Assembly: GCF_015291745.1 (NCBI RefSeq)
Contig: NZ_CP030059.1
Span: forward strand, 1,267,501 to 1,331,500
From: Bradyrhizobium sp. CCBAU 53351
Lineage (GTDB): Bacteria > Pseudomonadota > Alphaproteobacteria > Rhizobiales > Xanthobacteraceae
Length of the DNA stretch: 64,000 bases
Direction: 5' to 3'
Position numbers and translations under genes: made by a program. Of this stretch, positions 1-9,014 are shown in pieces. A model generated the notes under the pieces. It was given only the letters and a program-made list of their open reading frames with translations. It was not told the DNA's origin and ran no database searches. Every line of letters starts with the position of its first letter. The first letter of the stretch is position 1.

Positions 1-1
1 A

Positions 2-766
2 GCGCTGTGGGAGCTGGGCGCGGACGTCGTGCCGATCGGCGTCGAGCCCGATGGCTTCAACATCAACAAGGATTGCGGTTCGACATCGCCGGAAGCGCTG
101 TCGCGGAAGGTGCGCGAGATGCGCGCCGACATCGGCATCGCGCTCGACGGTGACGCCGATCGCGTCATCCTGGTCGACGAGCGCGGCCATGTCGTCGACG
201 GCGACCAGCTGCTGGCGGTGATCGCGCAGAGCTGGAAGGAAGACGGTCGGCTGTCGCGCCCCGGCATCGTCGCCACCGTGATGTCCAATCTCGGCCTCGA
301 GCGCTTCCTGAAAGGGCAGGGGCTCGATCTCGTCCGCACGCCGGTCGGCGACCGCTACGTGCTCGAGCAGATGCTGAACGGCGGCTACAATCTCGGCGGC
401 GAGCAGTCCGGCCACATCATCCTGTCCGACTACGCCACCACCGGCGACGGCTTCGTGGCGGCGTTGCAGGTGCTGGCCGTGGTGCAGAAGCTGCGCCGCC
501 CGGTATCCGAGGTCTGCCATCGCTTCGATCCGCTGCCGCAGATCCTCAAGAACGTCCGCCACAAGGGCGGCAAGCCGCTCGACGATACCGATGTGAAGTC
601 GGCGATCTCCGACGGCGAGAAGCGGCTCAACGGCCACGGCCGCCTCTTGATCCGCTCCTCCGGCACCGAGCCCGTGATCCGCGTGATGGGCGAGGGCGAG
701 GACCGCATCCTGGTCGAGGACGTCGTCGACACCATCGTTACGGCGCTGGGCCAGGCGGCGGCGTAA
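2..766 (+). CDS. glmM: Phosphoglucosamine mutase, C-terminal part (cut by window start)
   Basis: GlmM converts glucosamine-6-phosphate to glucosamine-1-phosphate in the cytoplasm, on the way to UDP-GlcNAc for peptidoglycan and LPS. The reading frame is open from base 2, so the N-terminal domain with the phosphoserine loop lies outside the window. Visible family marks are the metal-binding DGDADR motif, the sugar-binding GGEQSGH motif, and the C-terminal phosphate-binding loop [12 protein letters not shown]. The C-terminus looks complete, and a 10-bp hairpin follows 7 bases after the stop. The family call is secure from the motifs. Phosphomannomutase relatives share them, but GGEQSGHI fits GlmM best. 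Confidence 0.93.
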   Translation, partial: ALWELGADVVPIGVEPDGFNINKDCGSTSPEALSRKVREMRADIGIALDGDADRVILVDERGHVVDGDQLLAVIAQSWKEDGRLSRPGIVATVMSNLGLERFLKGQGLDLVRTPVGDRYVLEQMLNGGYNLGGEQSGHIILSDYATTGDGFVAALQVLAVVQKLRRPVSEVCHRFDPLPQILKNVRHKGGKPLDDTDVKSAISDGEKRLNGHGRLLIRSSGTEPVIRVMGEGEDRILVEDVVDTIVTALGQAAA

Positions 767-772
767 GACTTT

Positions 773-795
773 CTTACCCTCCCCTGGAGGGTAAG
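773..795 (+). terminator. Hairpin after glmM (possible terminator)
   Basis: There is a perfect 10-bp stem (773-782 with 786-795) and a 3-base loop, 7 bases after the glmM stop. No T-run follows, so it may be a weak or factor-assisted terminator, or an mRNA-stabilising hairpin. Confidence 0.45.
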
Positions 796-870
796 CGACG
801 AGAGCGCCCGCGCATCCCAGCCATTTGCGATTGACGCTGGTTCCGCATCCGCTTGCATCGTAATGAGCGG

Positions 871-2166
871 ATGCGGCGGTTCGCCGCGCCTGCCGGGATC
901 GCTGCATTGAACAAGCCTGTCGTCGTCTCAGAGGAAACGCTGACCGAGCCCGTCGTCGTCGCTGACGTCGCACCCGGCGCCAAGTCAGCTGCCGAGGCGG
1001 CAGGCCCGGCCTACATCGTGCTCGCCGGCATCAGCGTCTCGCACTTCCTCAACGACACCATGCAGTCGCTGATCGCCTCGGTGTATCCGATCCTGAAGGA
1101 CACCTACGCGCTCGATTTCGCGCAGATCGGCATGATCACGCTGGCCTTCCAGTTCACCGCCTCGCTGCTGCAGCCCGTGGTCGGGCACTACACCGACAAG
1201 AAGGCACAGCCTTACTCGCTGGCGATCGGCATGGCCTCGACCTTCTTCGGCCTGCTGCTGCTCAGCGTCGCGCAGCAATATCTCGTCATCCTCGTCGCTG
1301 CGGCCTTCGTCGGTCTCGGCTCGGCGGTGTTTCACCCGGAGTCCGCGCGCATCGCGCGGCTCGCCTCAGGCGGCCGCTACGGCTTTGCGCAATCGGTGTT
1401 TCAGCTCGGTGGCAGTTTCGGCACCTCGATGGGGCCGGTGCTGGCGGCGCTGATCGTGGTGCCGTTCGGGCAGGGCAGCATCGCCTGGTTCTCCTCGATC
1501 GCGTTCCTCGCGATCGTCATCCTCTGGCGCATCGGCCGCTGGTACGCACCGCAGATCAAGGCAAAGAAGATGGCGGCGGTGCAGGCCCATCCGGACGCGC
1601 CGAGCTCGCGCCGCGTCGTCGTCGCACTGCTCGTGCTGGTCGCGCTGCTGTTCTCGAAGCAGCTCTACGTCTCGAGCCTGTCCAGCTACTACATCTTCTA
1701 TCTGATCGACCGCTTCGGCGTGTCGACGCAGGCCGCGCAGATCTACCTCTTCATCTTCCTCGCGGCGAATGCGGTCGGCGCATTTCTCGGCGGGCCCCTG
1801 GGTGACCGCTTCGGCCGCAAGATCGTGATCTGGATTTCGATCCTGGGCGCGCTGCCGTTCACGCTGGCGCTGCCCTATGCCGGGCTCCATGCGAGCGCAG
1901 TGCTCAGCGTGATTATCGGCCTCATCATCTCCTCGACGACGTCGTCGATCATCGTGTTCGCGCAGGAGCTGGTGCCGCACCGTTTCGGCATGATCTCCGG
2001 CGTGTTCTTCGGCGTCGCCTTCGGCATCGGGGGCCTCGGGGCCGCCGTGCTCGGCAAGCTCGCAGACCACACCTCGATCGAGTTCGTCTATCAGGTCTGC
2101 GCTTATCTGCCGGCGATCGGCCTGCTTGCGGTGTTTCTGCCCAGGCTGCCGCGGCACACGCGTTAA
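871..2166 (+). CDS. fsr: MFS transporter, fosmidomycin-resistance (Fsr) family
   Basis: This is an inner-membrane major-facilitator protein of about 430 residues with the expected string of hydrophobic helices. The stretch HPESARIARLASGGRYG followed by GGSFGTSMGP is the hallmark of the Fsr (fosmidomycin resistance) branch. A second-half MFS loop motif, GGPLGDRFGRK, is also present. Fsr members export fosmidomycin and probably other small molecules; the natural substrate here is unknown. The start is uncertain. ATG at 871 is used, but TTG at 907 sits 8 bases after a GGGA and would remove a non-conserved leader. It is separated from glmM by a hairpin, so it is probably its own unit. Confidence 0.85.
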   Translation: MRRFAAPAGIAALNKPVVVSEETLTEPVVVADVAPGAKSAAEAAGPAYIVLAGISVSHFLNDTMQSLIASVYPILKDTYALDFAQIGMITLAFQFTASLLQPVVGHYTDKKAQPYSLAIGMASTFFGLLLLSVAQQYLVILVAAAFVGLGSAVFHPESARIARLASGGRYGFAQSVFQLGGSFGTSMGPVLAALIVVPFGQGSIAWFSSIAFLAIVILWRIGRWYAPQIKAKKMAAVQAHPDAPSSRRVVVALLVLVALLFSKQLYVSSLSSYYIFYLIDRFGVSTQAAQIYLFIFLAANAVGAFLGGPLGDRFGRKIVIWISILGALPFTLALPYAGLHASAVLSVIIGLIISSTTSSIIVFAQELVPHRFGMISGVFFGVAFGIGGLGAAVLGKLADHTSIEFVYQVCAYLPAIGLLAVFLPRLPRHTR

Positions 2167-2305
2167 CACTTCCTCTCTCGCTGCAGCGCACTTTCACGGA
2201 TCGTTAGCAATTGCGGCCGGGGCGTCGCAATTGATGCGGCATTCCTGCAACGCTCACGCGCCGCGCGCGCGAGCAGTCAGAAAAAATCAACCTTAAAAAT
2301 TAGGG

Positions 2306-2320
2306 TTAAGTGGCGCTTAA
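2306..2320. promoter_or_regulatory. CtrA-type box upstream of outer-membrane protein gene
   Basis: The sequence is TTAA-GTGGCGC-TTAA, an exact match to the TTAA-N7-TTAA consensus for the cell-cycle regulator CtrA in alphaproteobacteria. It lies 84 bases before the ATG at 2404, in an AT-rich patch within a G+C-rich region. That CtrA binds here is inferred from the motif alone. Confidence 0.5.
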
Positions 2321-2403
2321 ACATTTGCTGGCATCGTCCGCTCCGTGAGTTTCCAGAACGTGAGGCCTGCGTATTTGCCTCACCGGCCAAAAGGACGAAG
2401 CCA

Positions 2404-3252
2404 ATGCGTAGCGTTAAGTCTCTCCTTGCCGCGGGTGCGGCAACCCTGATCTCGTCGATGGCGTTCGCCGCCGATATGCCGATCGCGGCGCCCCCTCCCA
2501 TGTACGCGCCGCCGGCTCCGCCCGCCGACTTCGGAGGCTGGTATCTGCGCGGCGACATCGGCTTCAGCAATCAGAAGACCAGTGATCTTCACTACGGTCG
2601 CGAGTCCGCCTATTCGCAGCTCACGTCGTTCGATCAGAAGACGTCGTTCGATACCGCCGGCATCTACGGCGTGGGCGTCGGCTACCGCTTCAACAACTGG
2701 TTCCGCGCCGACGTGACCGGACAATATCGCGGCAACTCGAATTTCAAGGGCACGGATCGTTTCACCGGCACCGCGGGCGGTGTTGCCTATAACGGAATCG
2801 ACAACTACGGCGCCAGCAAGTCCGAATGGCTGGTCCTGGCCAACGCGTATGTCGATCTCGGTACGTGGTGGTGCATCACGCCGTTCGTCGGCGCCGGCGT
2901 CGGCGGCGCGCGGGTCTCGATCTCGAATTTCACCGACACGGGCACCAACAGCCTGCCGTTCTCCACCACGAGCTTCGCCACGGCTCCGACCGGCTCGCAG
3001 TGGAATTTCGCCTGGGCGGCTCATGCGGGTCTTGCCTACAAGGTCAATCCGAACCTGGTCCTCGAACTCGCCTACAGCTATGTCGATCTGGGCCCGGGCC
3101 AGACCGGAGTGCTGTCGGATTACACCGGCGCGACGACCAACAACGTCTTCAAATTCAAGGATATCACCTCGCACGACCTCAAGCTCGGCGTGCGCTGGAA
3201 CCTCGACAGCCCGCCGGCCTACGCGCCGCCGCCGCTCGTCACCAAGGGCTGA
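2404..3252 (+). CDS. Outer-membrane beta-barrel protein (Omp25/31-like)
   Basis: This is a 282-residue exported protein. Residues 1-22 are a clear Sec signal peptide (basic start, hydrophobic core, AFA cleavage site), followed by a Pro-rich spacer (about residues 26-41). The rest alternates polar and hydrophobic residues, as in an eight-stranded barrel. Phrases such as GWYLRGDIG, GVGVGYRF, LVLELAYSYVDLG and the final DLKLGVRWNL are typical of rhizobial and Brucella Omp25/31 relatives, which make up much of the outer-membrane surface. The start follows a GGACGAAGCC ribosome site. A strong terminator follows. A second barrel gene lies next on the same strand, and the CtrA-type box upstream suggests cell-cycle control. 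Confidence 0.85.
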   Translation: MRSVKSLLAAGAATLISSMAFAADMPIAAPPPMYAPPAPPADFGGWYLRGDIGFSNQKTSDLHYGRESAYSQLTSFDQKTSFDTAGIYGVGVGYRFNNWFRADVTGQYRGNSNFKGTDRFTGTAGGVAYNGIDNYGASKSEWLVLANAYVDLGTWWCITPFVGAGVGGARVSISNFTDTGTNSLPFSTTSFATAPTGSQWNFAWAAHAGLAYKVNPNLVLELAYSYVDLGPGQTGVLSDYTGATTNNVFKFKDITSHDLKLGVRWNLDSPPAYAPPPLVTKG

Positions 3253-3280
3253 TCAGCAGCCTCACCGGTTAAACTCTCTT

Positions 3281-3309
3281 AACGGCGCGGGATCATCCCG
3301 CGCCGTTTT
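3281..3309 (+). terminator. Rho-independent terminator
   Basis: A perfect 12-bp G+C-rich stem (3281-3292 with 3296-3307) has a TCA loop and runs into TTTT. It closes the first barrel gene, 28 bases after its stop. Confidence 0.85.
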
Positions 3310-3421
3310 GCTTTGCGTATTTTTCATGGCGAGTGGCGGCGAAGGCGGCTTACGCAACCATTGGTTAAGGTTAACGAGCCATGATCACGAGCGAAAAGTT
3401 CGAGTTCGATGGAGCGTTGCG

Positions 3422-4180
3422 ATGCGTGGGCTTTTGTTGGCAGCAGTGATGTTGGGGACGGTGTCAGCTGCGCACGCGGCCGACATGCCGGATCTGCCGA
3501 TCCTGCGCGGCAGCTTCACCGACGGCCTGACCAATGCCCGGCCGAATTGGCAGGGCTACTACGTCGGTGGTCAGGGTGACTACGGCACGATCACCTCGAA
3601 AGTCTCCTCGACGATCAACAGCGATCTGCAATCGACTTTCGTCACTCCCGGGCCAGGCTACAATTGGCAGCCGCTTGGCGCCGCGCAGAGCAGCACGGCC
3701 GGTTACGGCGTGTTTGCCGGATATAACGGGCAATGGGACGACGTGGTTCTCAGCATCGAGGCGAATTACATCCATGGCGGCTTCAAGTCGACCTCGAGCT
3801 CGACGGGACTGGCGTTCGACAACAATACCGTCGCCGCCACCACGAAGGTCTCCGCGGTCGTCGCGATACCGGACTTCGGCTCGCTGCGCATGCGTGCCGG
3901 CTATGCCTGGGGATGCTTCCTGCCCTACGCTTTCTTCGGCGGTGGCCTCGGCAGTCAGACCGTCGACCGTTACGCCGCGGCATGGCCCTCGCCGGCACGG
4001 CCGGCGACGACGTTCGCTACCAAGACCAAGCTGGTTTATGGCTATTCGGCCGGCGCCGGCGTCGACGTCATGCTGGTCGGGGGACTGTTCGCCCGTGCCG
4101 AATATGAATACCAGCGCGTGACGGCGGACATCGAATCGAACATCCACTCCGTTCGCGCCGGCCTCGGCTACAAGTTCTGA
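3422..4180 (+). CDS. Outer-membrane beta-barrel protein, second copy
   Basis: This exported barrel has 252 residues. The signal peptide (MRGLLLAAVMLGTVSAAHA, residues 1-19) is followed by ADMPDLP. The mature start NWQGYYVGGQGDYG and the C-terminal SVRAGLGYKF, ending in an aromatic residue, fit the porin-like opacity/Omp25 family whose last strand is read by the BAM machinery. The ATG at 3422 has GGAG 7 bases upstream. The frame is open further upstream, but that part lacks a signal peptide. It belongs to the same broad family as its upstream neighbour but is clearly diverged, and the intervening terminator suggests separate transcription. Confidence 0.82.
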   Translation: MRGLLLAAVMLGTVSAAHAADMPDLPILRGSFTDGLTNARPNWQGYYVGGQGDYGTITSKVSSTINSDLQSTFVTPGPGYNWQPLGAAQSSTAGYGVFAGYNGQWDDVVLSIEANYIHGGFKSTSSSTGLAFDNNTVAATTKVSAVVAIPDFGSLRMRAGYAWGCFLPYAFFGGGLGSQTVDRYAAAWPSPARPATTFATKTKLVYGYSAGAGVDVMLVGGLFARAEYEYQRVTADIESNIHSVRAGLGYKF

Positions 4181-4255
4181 AACGGGGCAGCCGCGCCGCG
4201 GTTGACAGTTCTCATCCGTCCTGATGCTCTGTCGCTCCATGGCGGGGCGGCAGCG

Positions 4256-4846
4256 ATGAAGATCTACGGCGACAGCAATTCCGGAAACTGCCTGAAGGTG
4301 AAATGGGTCTGCGATCATCTCGCAGTGCCCTATCAGTGGATCGAGATCGACACGCGCAAGGGCGAGACGCGCACCCCGCAATTCCTTGCGATGAACGGCG
4401 CCGGCCAGGTGCCCGCTGTGCAATTCGACGACGGCCGCACGCTGGCGCAGTCCAACGCCATCATCCGCTATCTCGCCCGCGACAGCGTGCTGGTTCCGCG
4501 CGACGCCTTTACAGCCGCGAAGATGGACGAATGGCTGTTCTGGGAACAGTACAGCCACGAGCCCTATGTCGCGGTGTGCCGCTTCCTCCTCGTCTATCTC
4601 GGCAAGCACGTCTCCGAGCTCGATCCCGACAAGGTCAAGCGCGGCTATGCGGCGCTCGACCGCATGGAGCAGCATCTTTCGGCCAGCCGCTTCTTCGCCG
4701 GTGAGGCGGTTTCGCTCGCCGACGTTTCGCTGCTCGCCTATACCCGCCTGGCGCATGAGGGCGGCTTCGATCTCGGCCGCCATGCTTCCGTCCGCCGCTG
4801 GATCGGCGAAACTGAGGCGTTTCTCGGTCTTCCGCCGGCGCGCTGA
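4256..4846 (+). CDS. Glutathione S-transferase family protein
   Basis: This is a 196-residue cytosolic protein with a thioredoxin-like N-terminal domain (residues 1-77: MKIYGDSNSGNCLKVKW, then GQVPAV and the glutathione-contacting QSNAIIRYLA) and an all-helical C-terminal domain. The cis-proline (VPAV) and Q-S-N-A pocket are conserved. The substrate cannot be read from sequence. The start is set at ATG 4256, where homology begins; the upstream TTG at 4202 only adds an unstructured leader. The GNAT gene begins 17 bases downstream and is likely co-transcribed. Confidence 0.85.
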   Translation: MKIYGDSNSGNCLKVKWVCDHLAVPYQWIEIDTRKGETRTPQFLAMNGAGQVPAVQFDDGRTLAQSNAIIRYLARDSVLVPRDAFTAAKMDEWLFWEQYSHEPYVAVCRFLLVYLGKHVSELDPDKVKRGYAALDRMEQHLSASRFFAGEAVSLADVSLLAYTRLAHEGGFDLGRHASVRRWIGETEAFLGLPPAR

Positions 4847-4863
4847 GGTTGGAGTTGCCTGGC

Positions 4864-5328
4864 ATGAACGCCGTATCCGTCTCCATTCGCATCGCGCGCC
4901 GCGACGACGTTCCCGCCATCGTGGCGATGCTGGCCGACGATCATCTCGGCCGCGCGCGCGAGCGCGTGGAGGATCCGTTGCCGGCTGCCTATTACGATGC
5001 CTTCGCGCGGGTCGAGCGCGATCCTAATCTCACGCTCGTGGTGGCCGAGAGCGAGGGCAGGGTGGTCGGCTGCCTGCAACTCGCGATCCTGCCGGGCATC
5101 AGCTCGCAAGGCGGCAGTCGCGGCCTGCTCGAAGACGTGCGCGTTGCCACTGATTGCCGCAGCCGCGGCATCGGCGAGCAGCTGGTGCAATGGGCGGTGA
5201 CGGAAGCAAAGGCACGCGGCTGCAATCTGGTCGAATTGCTGACGCACCACACGCGAACCGACGCGCAGCGCTTCTACGCGCGGCTCGGATTCACAGCGAG
5301 CCACGTCGGTATGACTGTCCGCTTTTGA
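4864..5328 (+). CDS. GNAT family N-acetyltransferase
   Basis: A 154-residue single-domain GNAT protein. The acetyl-CoA-binding motif A is VRVATDCRSRGIGEQLV (about residues 95-111), followed by the conserved NLVELLTHH strand and the FYARLGF motif near the end. The acceptor is unknown. ATG 4864 is preceded by GGAG at 4851-4854. The short gap after the GST gene suggests a two-gene unit. Confidence 0.85.
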   Translation: MNAVSVSIRIARRDDVPAIVAMLADDHLGRARERVEDPLPAAYYDAFARVERDPNLTLVVAESEGRVVGCLQLAILPGISSQGGSRGLLEDVRVATDCRSRGIGEQLVQWAVTEAKARGCNLVELLTHHTRTDAQRFYARLGFTASHVGMTVRF

Positions 5329-5517
5329 CGCAGATGTCCTCGCGCGAAGCGGATACCGGTTCGCGGAAGAAAACGCGTCAATCAGGAAATCCACAGCCCC
5401 CGCGATGTATCGGAATGGGCCTCTGACCGCATGCGTTGCTTGATCAGCAGAATCGGATCGCACGTTCGTTCATCTTAAGGGCTGATAAACTACCCGTCCT
5501 TCGTTCATGTTCCCGCG

Positions 5518-5542
5518 GGAACGAACGGTGCTACGCAGCGTC
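5518..5542 (+). promoter_or_regulatory. Weak EcfG-like promoter candidate
   Basis: GGAAC-N16-CGTC lies 33 bases before the small gene at 5575. The -35 matches the alphaproteobacterial general-stress consensus exactly and the -10 matches 3 of 4 bases. GGAAC is also one half of a perfect 14-bp palindrome at 5509-5522, so a repressor site is an alternative reading. Confidence 0.3.
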
Positions 5543-5574
5543 AGAAACCGGGCTCGGTCGGTTCGGGGATTTCG

Positions 5575-5781
5575 ATGACAAGCTATTCAATCATCAAGGT
5601 CGGCAACGACTATGTCGTGCAGGCCAACGACAAATGCATTTTGAAAGTCGGCAGCCGCCGCCGGGCCGCGCAATTGATCAGCGAAGCCACGGGCTTGCTG
5701 AATGCACTGGCGGTCGTGCAATCCCCTGATATCGCAGCGGAAGCGCCTTCACTCCAGCGTGAGACGCCGGAACTTCCTTGA
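5575..5781 (+). CDS. Small conserved hypothetical protein (68 aa)
   Basis: A 68-residue protein: a short beta-rich start (SYSIIKVGNDYVVQANDKCILKVGSRRRA) and then a helical segment (AQLISEATGLLNAL). There is no signal peptide or membrane helix. I do not recognise a named family, though small proteins of this type are common in Bradyrhizobium genomes. ATG 5575 follows a GGGG ribosome site. An EcfG-like promoter sits just upstream. It reads away from serC's leader and ends 79 bases before serC. Confidence 0.6.
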   Translation: MTSYSIIKVGNDYVVQANDKCILKVGSRRRAAQLISEATGLLNALAVVQSPDIAAEAPSLQRETPELP

Positions 5782-5860
5782 CTGCCCTTCCCGATTCCCG
5801 TATCAGCCGCAGCGGGACACCTCCCCCCAACGGGAGGCTTACTATCTGGAAGGGTAGATT

Positions 5861-7033
5861 ATGACTGTAGCGAAGCCCGCTTCGCGGCCCAACGTGCCGC
5901 ATTTCTCCTCCGGCCCCTGCGCCAAGCGCCCCGGCTGGAACGCCCAAAATCTCAAGGACGCAGCGCTCGGCCGCTCGCATCGCGCGAAGGTCGGCAAGAC
6001 CAAGCTCAAGCTCGCGATCGATTTGACACGCGAGGTGCTCGAGGTGCCCGCCGATTACCGCATCGGCATCGTGCCGGCCTCCGATACCGGCGCGGTCGAG
6101 ATGGCGCTTTGGTCGCTGCTGGGTGCGCGGCCCGTCACCACGCTCGCCTGGGAATCCTTCGGCGAGGGCTGGGTCAGCGACATCGTCAAGGAATTGAAGC
6201 TCAAGGACGTCACCAAGCTGAACGCAGCCTATGGTGAAATCCCCGATCTCTCCAAGGTCGATCCGAAGTCCGACGTCGTCTTCACCTGGAACGGTACCAC
6301 CTCAGGCGTGCGCGTGCCGAACGCCGATTGGATCAGCGCGACCCGCGAAGGCCTGACCATCTGCGACGCGACGTCTGCAGCGTTCGCGCAGCCGCTCGAC
6401 TGGGCCAAGCTCGACGTCGTCACCTTCTCCTGGCAGAAGGCGCTCGGCGGTGAAGCCGCGCACGGCATGCTGATCCTGTCGCCCCGTGCAGTGGAACGGC
6501 TCGAGACCTACAAGCCGGCCTGGCCGCTGCCGAAGATCTTCCGCATGACCAAGGGCGGCAAGATCAACGAAGGCATCTTCGTCGGCGAGACCATCAACAC
6601 GCCGTCGATGCTCTGCGTCGAGGATTATCTCGACGCGCTGAACTGGGCCAAGTCGATCGGCGGCCTCAAGGCGCTGATTGCGCGTGCCGACGCCAACACC
6701 AAGGTGCTCGCCGACTGGAAGGCGAAAACGCCCTGGATCGACTTCCTGGCCAAGGACGCGGCGATCCGCTCCAACACCTCGGTGTGCCTCAAGTTCACCG
6801 ACCCCGCGATCACCTCGCTGTCCGAGGATGCGCAGGCCGACTTCTCCAAGAAGCTGGTTGCGCTGATCGAGAAGGAAGGCGCCGGTTACGACTTCGCCTA
6901 TTACCGCGATGCCCCGGCGGGCCTGCGTATCTGGTGCGGCGCCACCGTCGAAGCCAAGGACGTCGAGCTGCTGACGCAGTGGATCGATTGGGCCTTCGCC
7001 GAGACCAAGGCCGCGCTCGCCAAGGCAGCGTAA
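5861..7033 (+). CDS. serC: Phosphoserine aminotransferase
   Basis: SerC is a PLP enzyme that transaminates 3-phosphohydroxypyruvate with glutamate to O-phosphoserine, the second step of serine synthesis. The 390-residue protein opens with [13 protein letters not shown], a family signature. The PLP lysine is K193 in SWQKALGGE. The length and motifs match the longer alphaproteobacterial SerC subgroup. GGAAGGG lies 7 bases before the ATG. serA, the preceding step, follows on the same strand with only a repeat-containing gap. Confidence 0.95.
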   Translation: MTVAKPASRPNVPHFSSGPCAKRPGWNAQNLKDAALGRSHRAKVGKTKLKLAIDLTREVLEVPADYRIGIVPASDTGAVEMALWSLLGARPVTTLAWESFGEGWVSDIVKELKLKDVTKLNAAYGEIPDLSKVDPKSDVVFTWNGTTSGVRVPNADWISATREGLTICDATSAAFAQPLDWAKLDVVTFSWQKALGGEAAHGMLILSPRAVERLETYKPAWPLPKIFRMTKGGKINEGIFVGETINTPSMLCVEDYLDALNWAKSIGGLKALIARADANTKVLADWKAKTPWIDFLAKDAAIRSNTSVCLKFTDPAITSLSEDAQADFSKKLVALIEKEGAGYDFAYYRDAPAGLRIWCGATVEAKDVELLTQWIDWAFAETKAALAKAA

Positions 7034-7064
7034 GCAGGCTTCGCTCGTCGCGTTATCTCATCTC

Positions 7065-7095
7065 GTCATGGCCGGGCTCGACCCGGCCATCCATC
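7065..7095. repeat. Intergenic palindromic repeat, GTCATGGCCGGG type
   Basis: GTCATGGCCGGG is followed by a 9-bp inverted repeat (7068-7076 with 7082-7090). Related sequence may continue to about 7165. Similar arms occur at 27110-27135 and, degraded, near 61967-61996. It lies between serC and serA. Confidence 0.5.
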
Positions 7096-7199
7096 AATCA
7101 AGGCAGATGGATCCGCGGGTCTCTAGCGCCAAGACGTGCTTCGCGCTTCAGCCCTGCGGGTGACGTTCCGTAAATGCAGCTCGCACCACGGATCATCCC

Positions 7200-8789
7200 A
7201 TGACCAAACCCAAAGTTCTCATTTCCGACGCGCTCTCTCCCGCCGCCGTTCAGATCTTCAAAGACCGCGGCGTCGAGGTCGACTTCCAGCCCAACCTCGG
7301 CAAGGACAAGGACAAGCTCGCCGAGATCATCGGCAATTACGACGGCCTTGCGATCCGTTCGGCGACCAAGGCGACCGCCAAGATCCTTGAGAAGGCGACC
7401 AACCTCAAGGTGATCGGCCGCGCCGGCATCGGCGTCGACAACGTCGAGATCCCGGCCGCCACGGCCAAGGGCATCATCGTGATGAACACGCCGTTCGGCA
7501 ATTCGATCACGACCGCCGAGCACGCCATCACCCTGATGCTGGCGCTCGCCCGCGAGATTCCGCAGGCCGATGCCTCCACCCAGGCCGGCAAGTGGGAGAA
7601 GAACCGCTTCATGGGCGTCGAGATCACCGGCAAGGTGCTCGGCGTCGTCGGCTGCGGCAATATCGGTTCGATCGTCGCCGACCGCGCGCTCGGTCTGCGC
7701 ATGAAGGTGATCGCGTTCGATCCGTTTCTGTCGCCGGAGCGCGCCAAGGACATCGGCGTCGAGAAGGTCGAGCTCGACGATCTGCTCAAGCGCGCCGACT
7801 TCATCACGCTGCACACCCCCCTGACCGAGAAGACCAAGAACATCATCGACGCGGCCGCGATCGCCAAGATGAAGAAGGGCGTGCGCCTGATCAATTGCGC
7901 CCGCGGCGGTCTCGTCGACGAGCAGGCGGTGGTGGATGCGCTCAATTCCAAGCACATCGCCGGCGCCGCCTTCGACGTCTTCGTCGAGGAGCCCGCGAAC
8001 AAGAACGTGCTGTTCGGTCATCCCAACGTGATCTGCACGCCGCATCTCGGCGCCTCCACCACCGAGGCGCAGGAGAACGTCGCGCTGCAGGTCGCCGAGC
8101 AGATGTCGGATTATCTGCTCACCGGCGCGATCTCGAACGCGGTCAACTTCCCCTCGATCACGGCGGAAGAGGCGCCGAAGCTGAAGCCGTTCATCTCGCT
8201 CGCCGAGAAGCTCGGCTCGTTCGCGGGCCAGCTCACCGAGAGCGGCATTCTCAAGGTCGAGATCACCTATGAGGGCCATGTCGCCGAGATGAAGATCAAG
8301 GCGATCACCTCGGCCGTGCTGTCGGGCCTGCTGCGCCCGATGCTGGGCGAGGTCAACGTCGTGTCCGCGCCCGTCGTCGCCAAGGAGCGCGGCATGGTGG
8401 TGGACGAGATCGTGCGCGCCGCCCAGAGCGACTATGAGAGCCTGATCACCGTCACCGTCACCACCGAGCGGCAGGAGCGGTCGGTCTCGGGCACCGTCTA
8501 TGCCGACGGCAAGCCGCGCCTCGTCGACATCAAGGGCATCCGGGTCGACGCCGAATTCGGCAAGTCGATGATCTACGTGACCAACGAAGACAAGCCGGGC
8601 TTCATCGGCAAGTTCGCGAGCCTGCTCGGCGATGCCAAGCTCAACATCGCCACCTTCCATCTCGGCCGCGTCGCGCCCGGCAGCGATGCCATCGCCCTCG
8701 TCGAGGTCGACGGCGCGGTGCCGGCGGACCTGCTCGCCAAGGTGCAGGCCCTGCCGCAGGTCAAGCAGGCCAAGGCGCTGACGTTCTAG
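7200..8789 (+). CDS. serA: D-3-phosphoglycerate dehydrogenase
   Basis: SerA oxidises 3-phosphoglycerate to 3-phosphohydroxypyruvate with NAD, the committed step of serine synthesis. The 529 residues hold a split substrate domain, a Rossmann NAD domain (GxGxxG at residues 151-156), catalytic R235, E264 and H282, an intervening ASB domain (about 320-450), and a C-terminal ACT domain (about 455-529, SMIYVTNEDKPGFIG). This long form with both regulatory domains usually senses serine or a related effector. A perfect terminator follows at 8901. Confidence 0.96.
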   Translation: MTKPKVLISDALSPAAVQIFKDRGVEVDFQPNLGKDKDKLAEIIGNYDGLAIRSATKATAKILEKATNLKVIGRAGIGVDNVEIPAATAKGIIVMNTPFGNSITTAEHAITLMLALAREIPQADASTQAGKWEKNRFMGVEITGKVLGVVGCGNIGSIVADRALGLRMKVIAFDPFLSPERAKDIGVEKVELDDLLKRADFITLHTPLTEKTKNIIDAAAIAKMKKGVRLINCARGGLVDEQAVVDALNSKHIAGAAFDVFVEEPANKNVLFGHPNVICTPHLGASTTEAQENVALQVAEQMSDYLLTGAISNAVNFPSITAEEAPKLKPFISLAEKLGSFAGQLTESGILKVEITYEGHVAEMKIKAITSAVLSGLLRPMLGEVNVVSAPVVAKERGMVVDEIVRAAQSDYESLITVTVTTERQERSVSGTVYADGKPRLVDIKGIRVDAEFGKSMIYVTNEDKPGFIGKFASLLGDAKLNIATFHLGRVAPGSDAIALVEVDGAVPADLLAKVQALPQVKQAKALTF

Positions 8790-8794
8790 CTCTT

Positions 8795-8871
8795 GTCATT
8801 CCGGGGCTCGCGAAGCGAGAACCCGGAATCTCGAGATTCCGGGTTCGGCTCTTCGAGCCGCCCGGAATGAC
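8795..8871. repeat. Palindromic repeat, GTCATTCCGGGG family
   Basis: The element begins GTCATTCCGGGG and ends CCCGGAATGAC, with two internal hairpins. It sits between the serA stop and its terminator, so it would be part of the serA 3' untranslated RNA. Confidence 0.75.
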
Positions 8872-8900
8872 GAACAACATATATTCCGACCCGCGGAACA

Positions 8901-8936
8901 ACGCCGCCTCCATCATCTGGAGGCGGCGTTTTTATT
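8901..8936 (+). terminator. Rho-independent terminator of serA
   Basis: A perfect 12-bp stem (8901-8912 with 8918-8929) and a 5-base loop are followed by TTTTTATTT. Confidence 0.92.
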
Positions 8937-9014
8937 TCTCCCGCAGCCTGCCGACTTTGTGTACCAATGGCGTCCAGGACGCTTCGTACCAATCGTTCGA
9001 CAAGGGAGAAAACA

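Noticed and set aside
3269..3283. CtrA box after the first barrel gene
   Set aside because: TTAA-N6-TTAAC has a 6-base spacer instead of 7 and lies beside a terminator.
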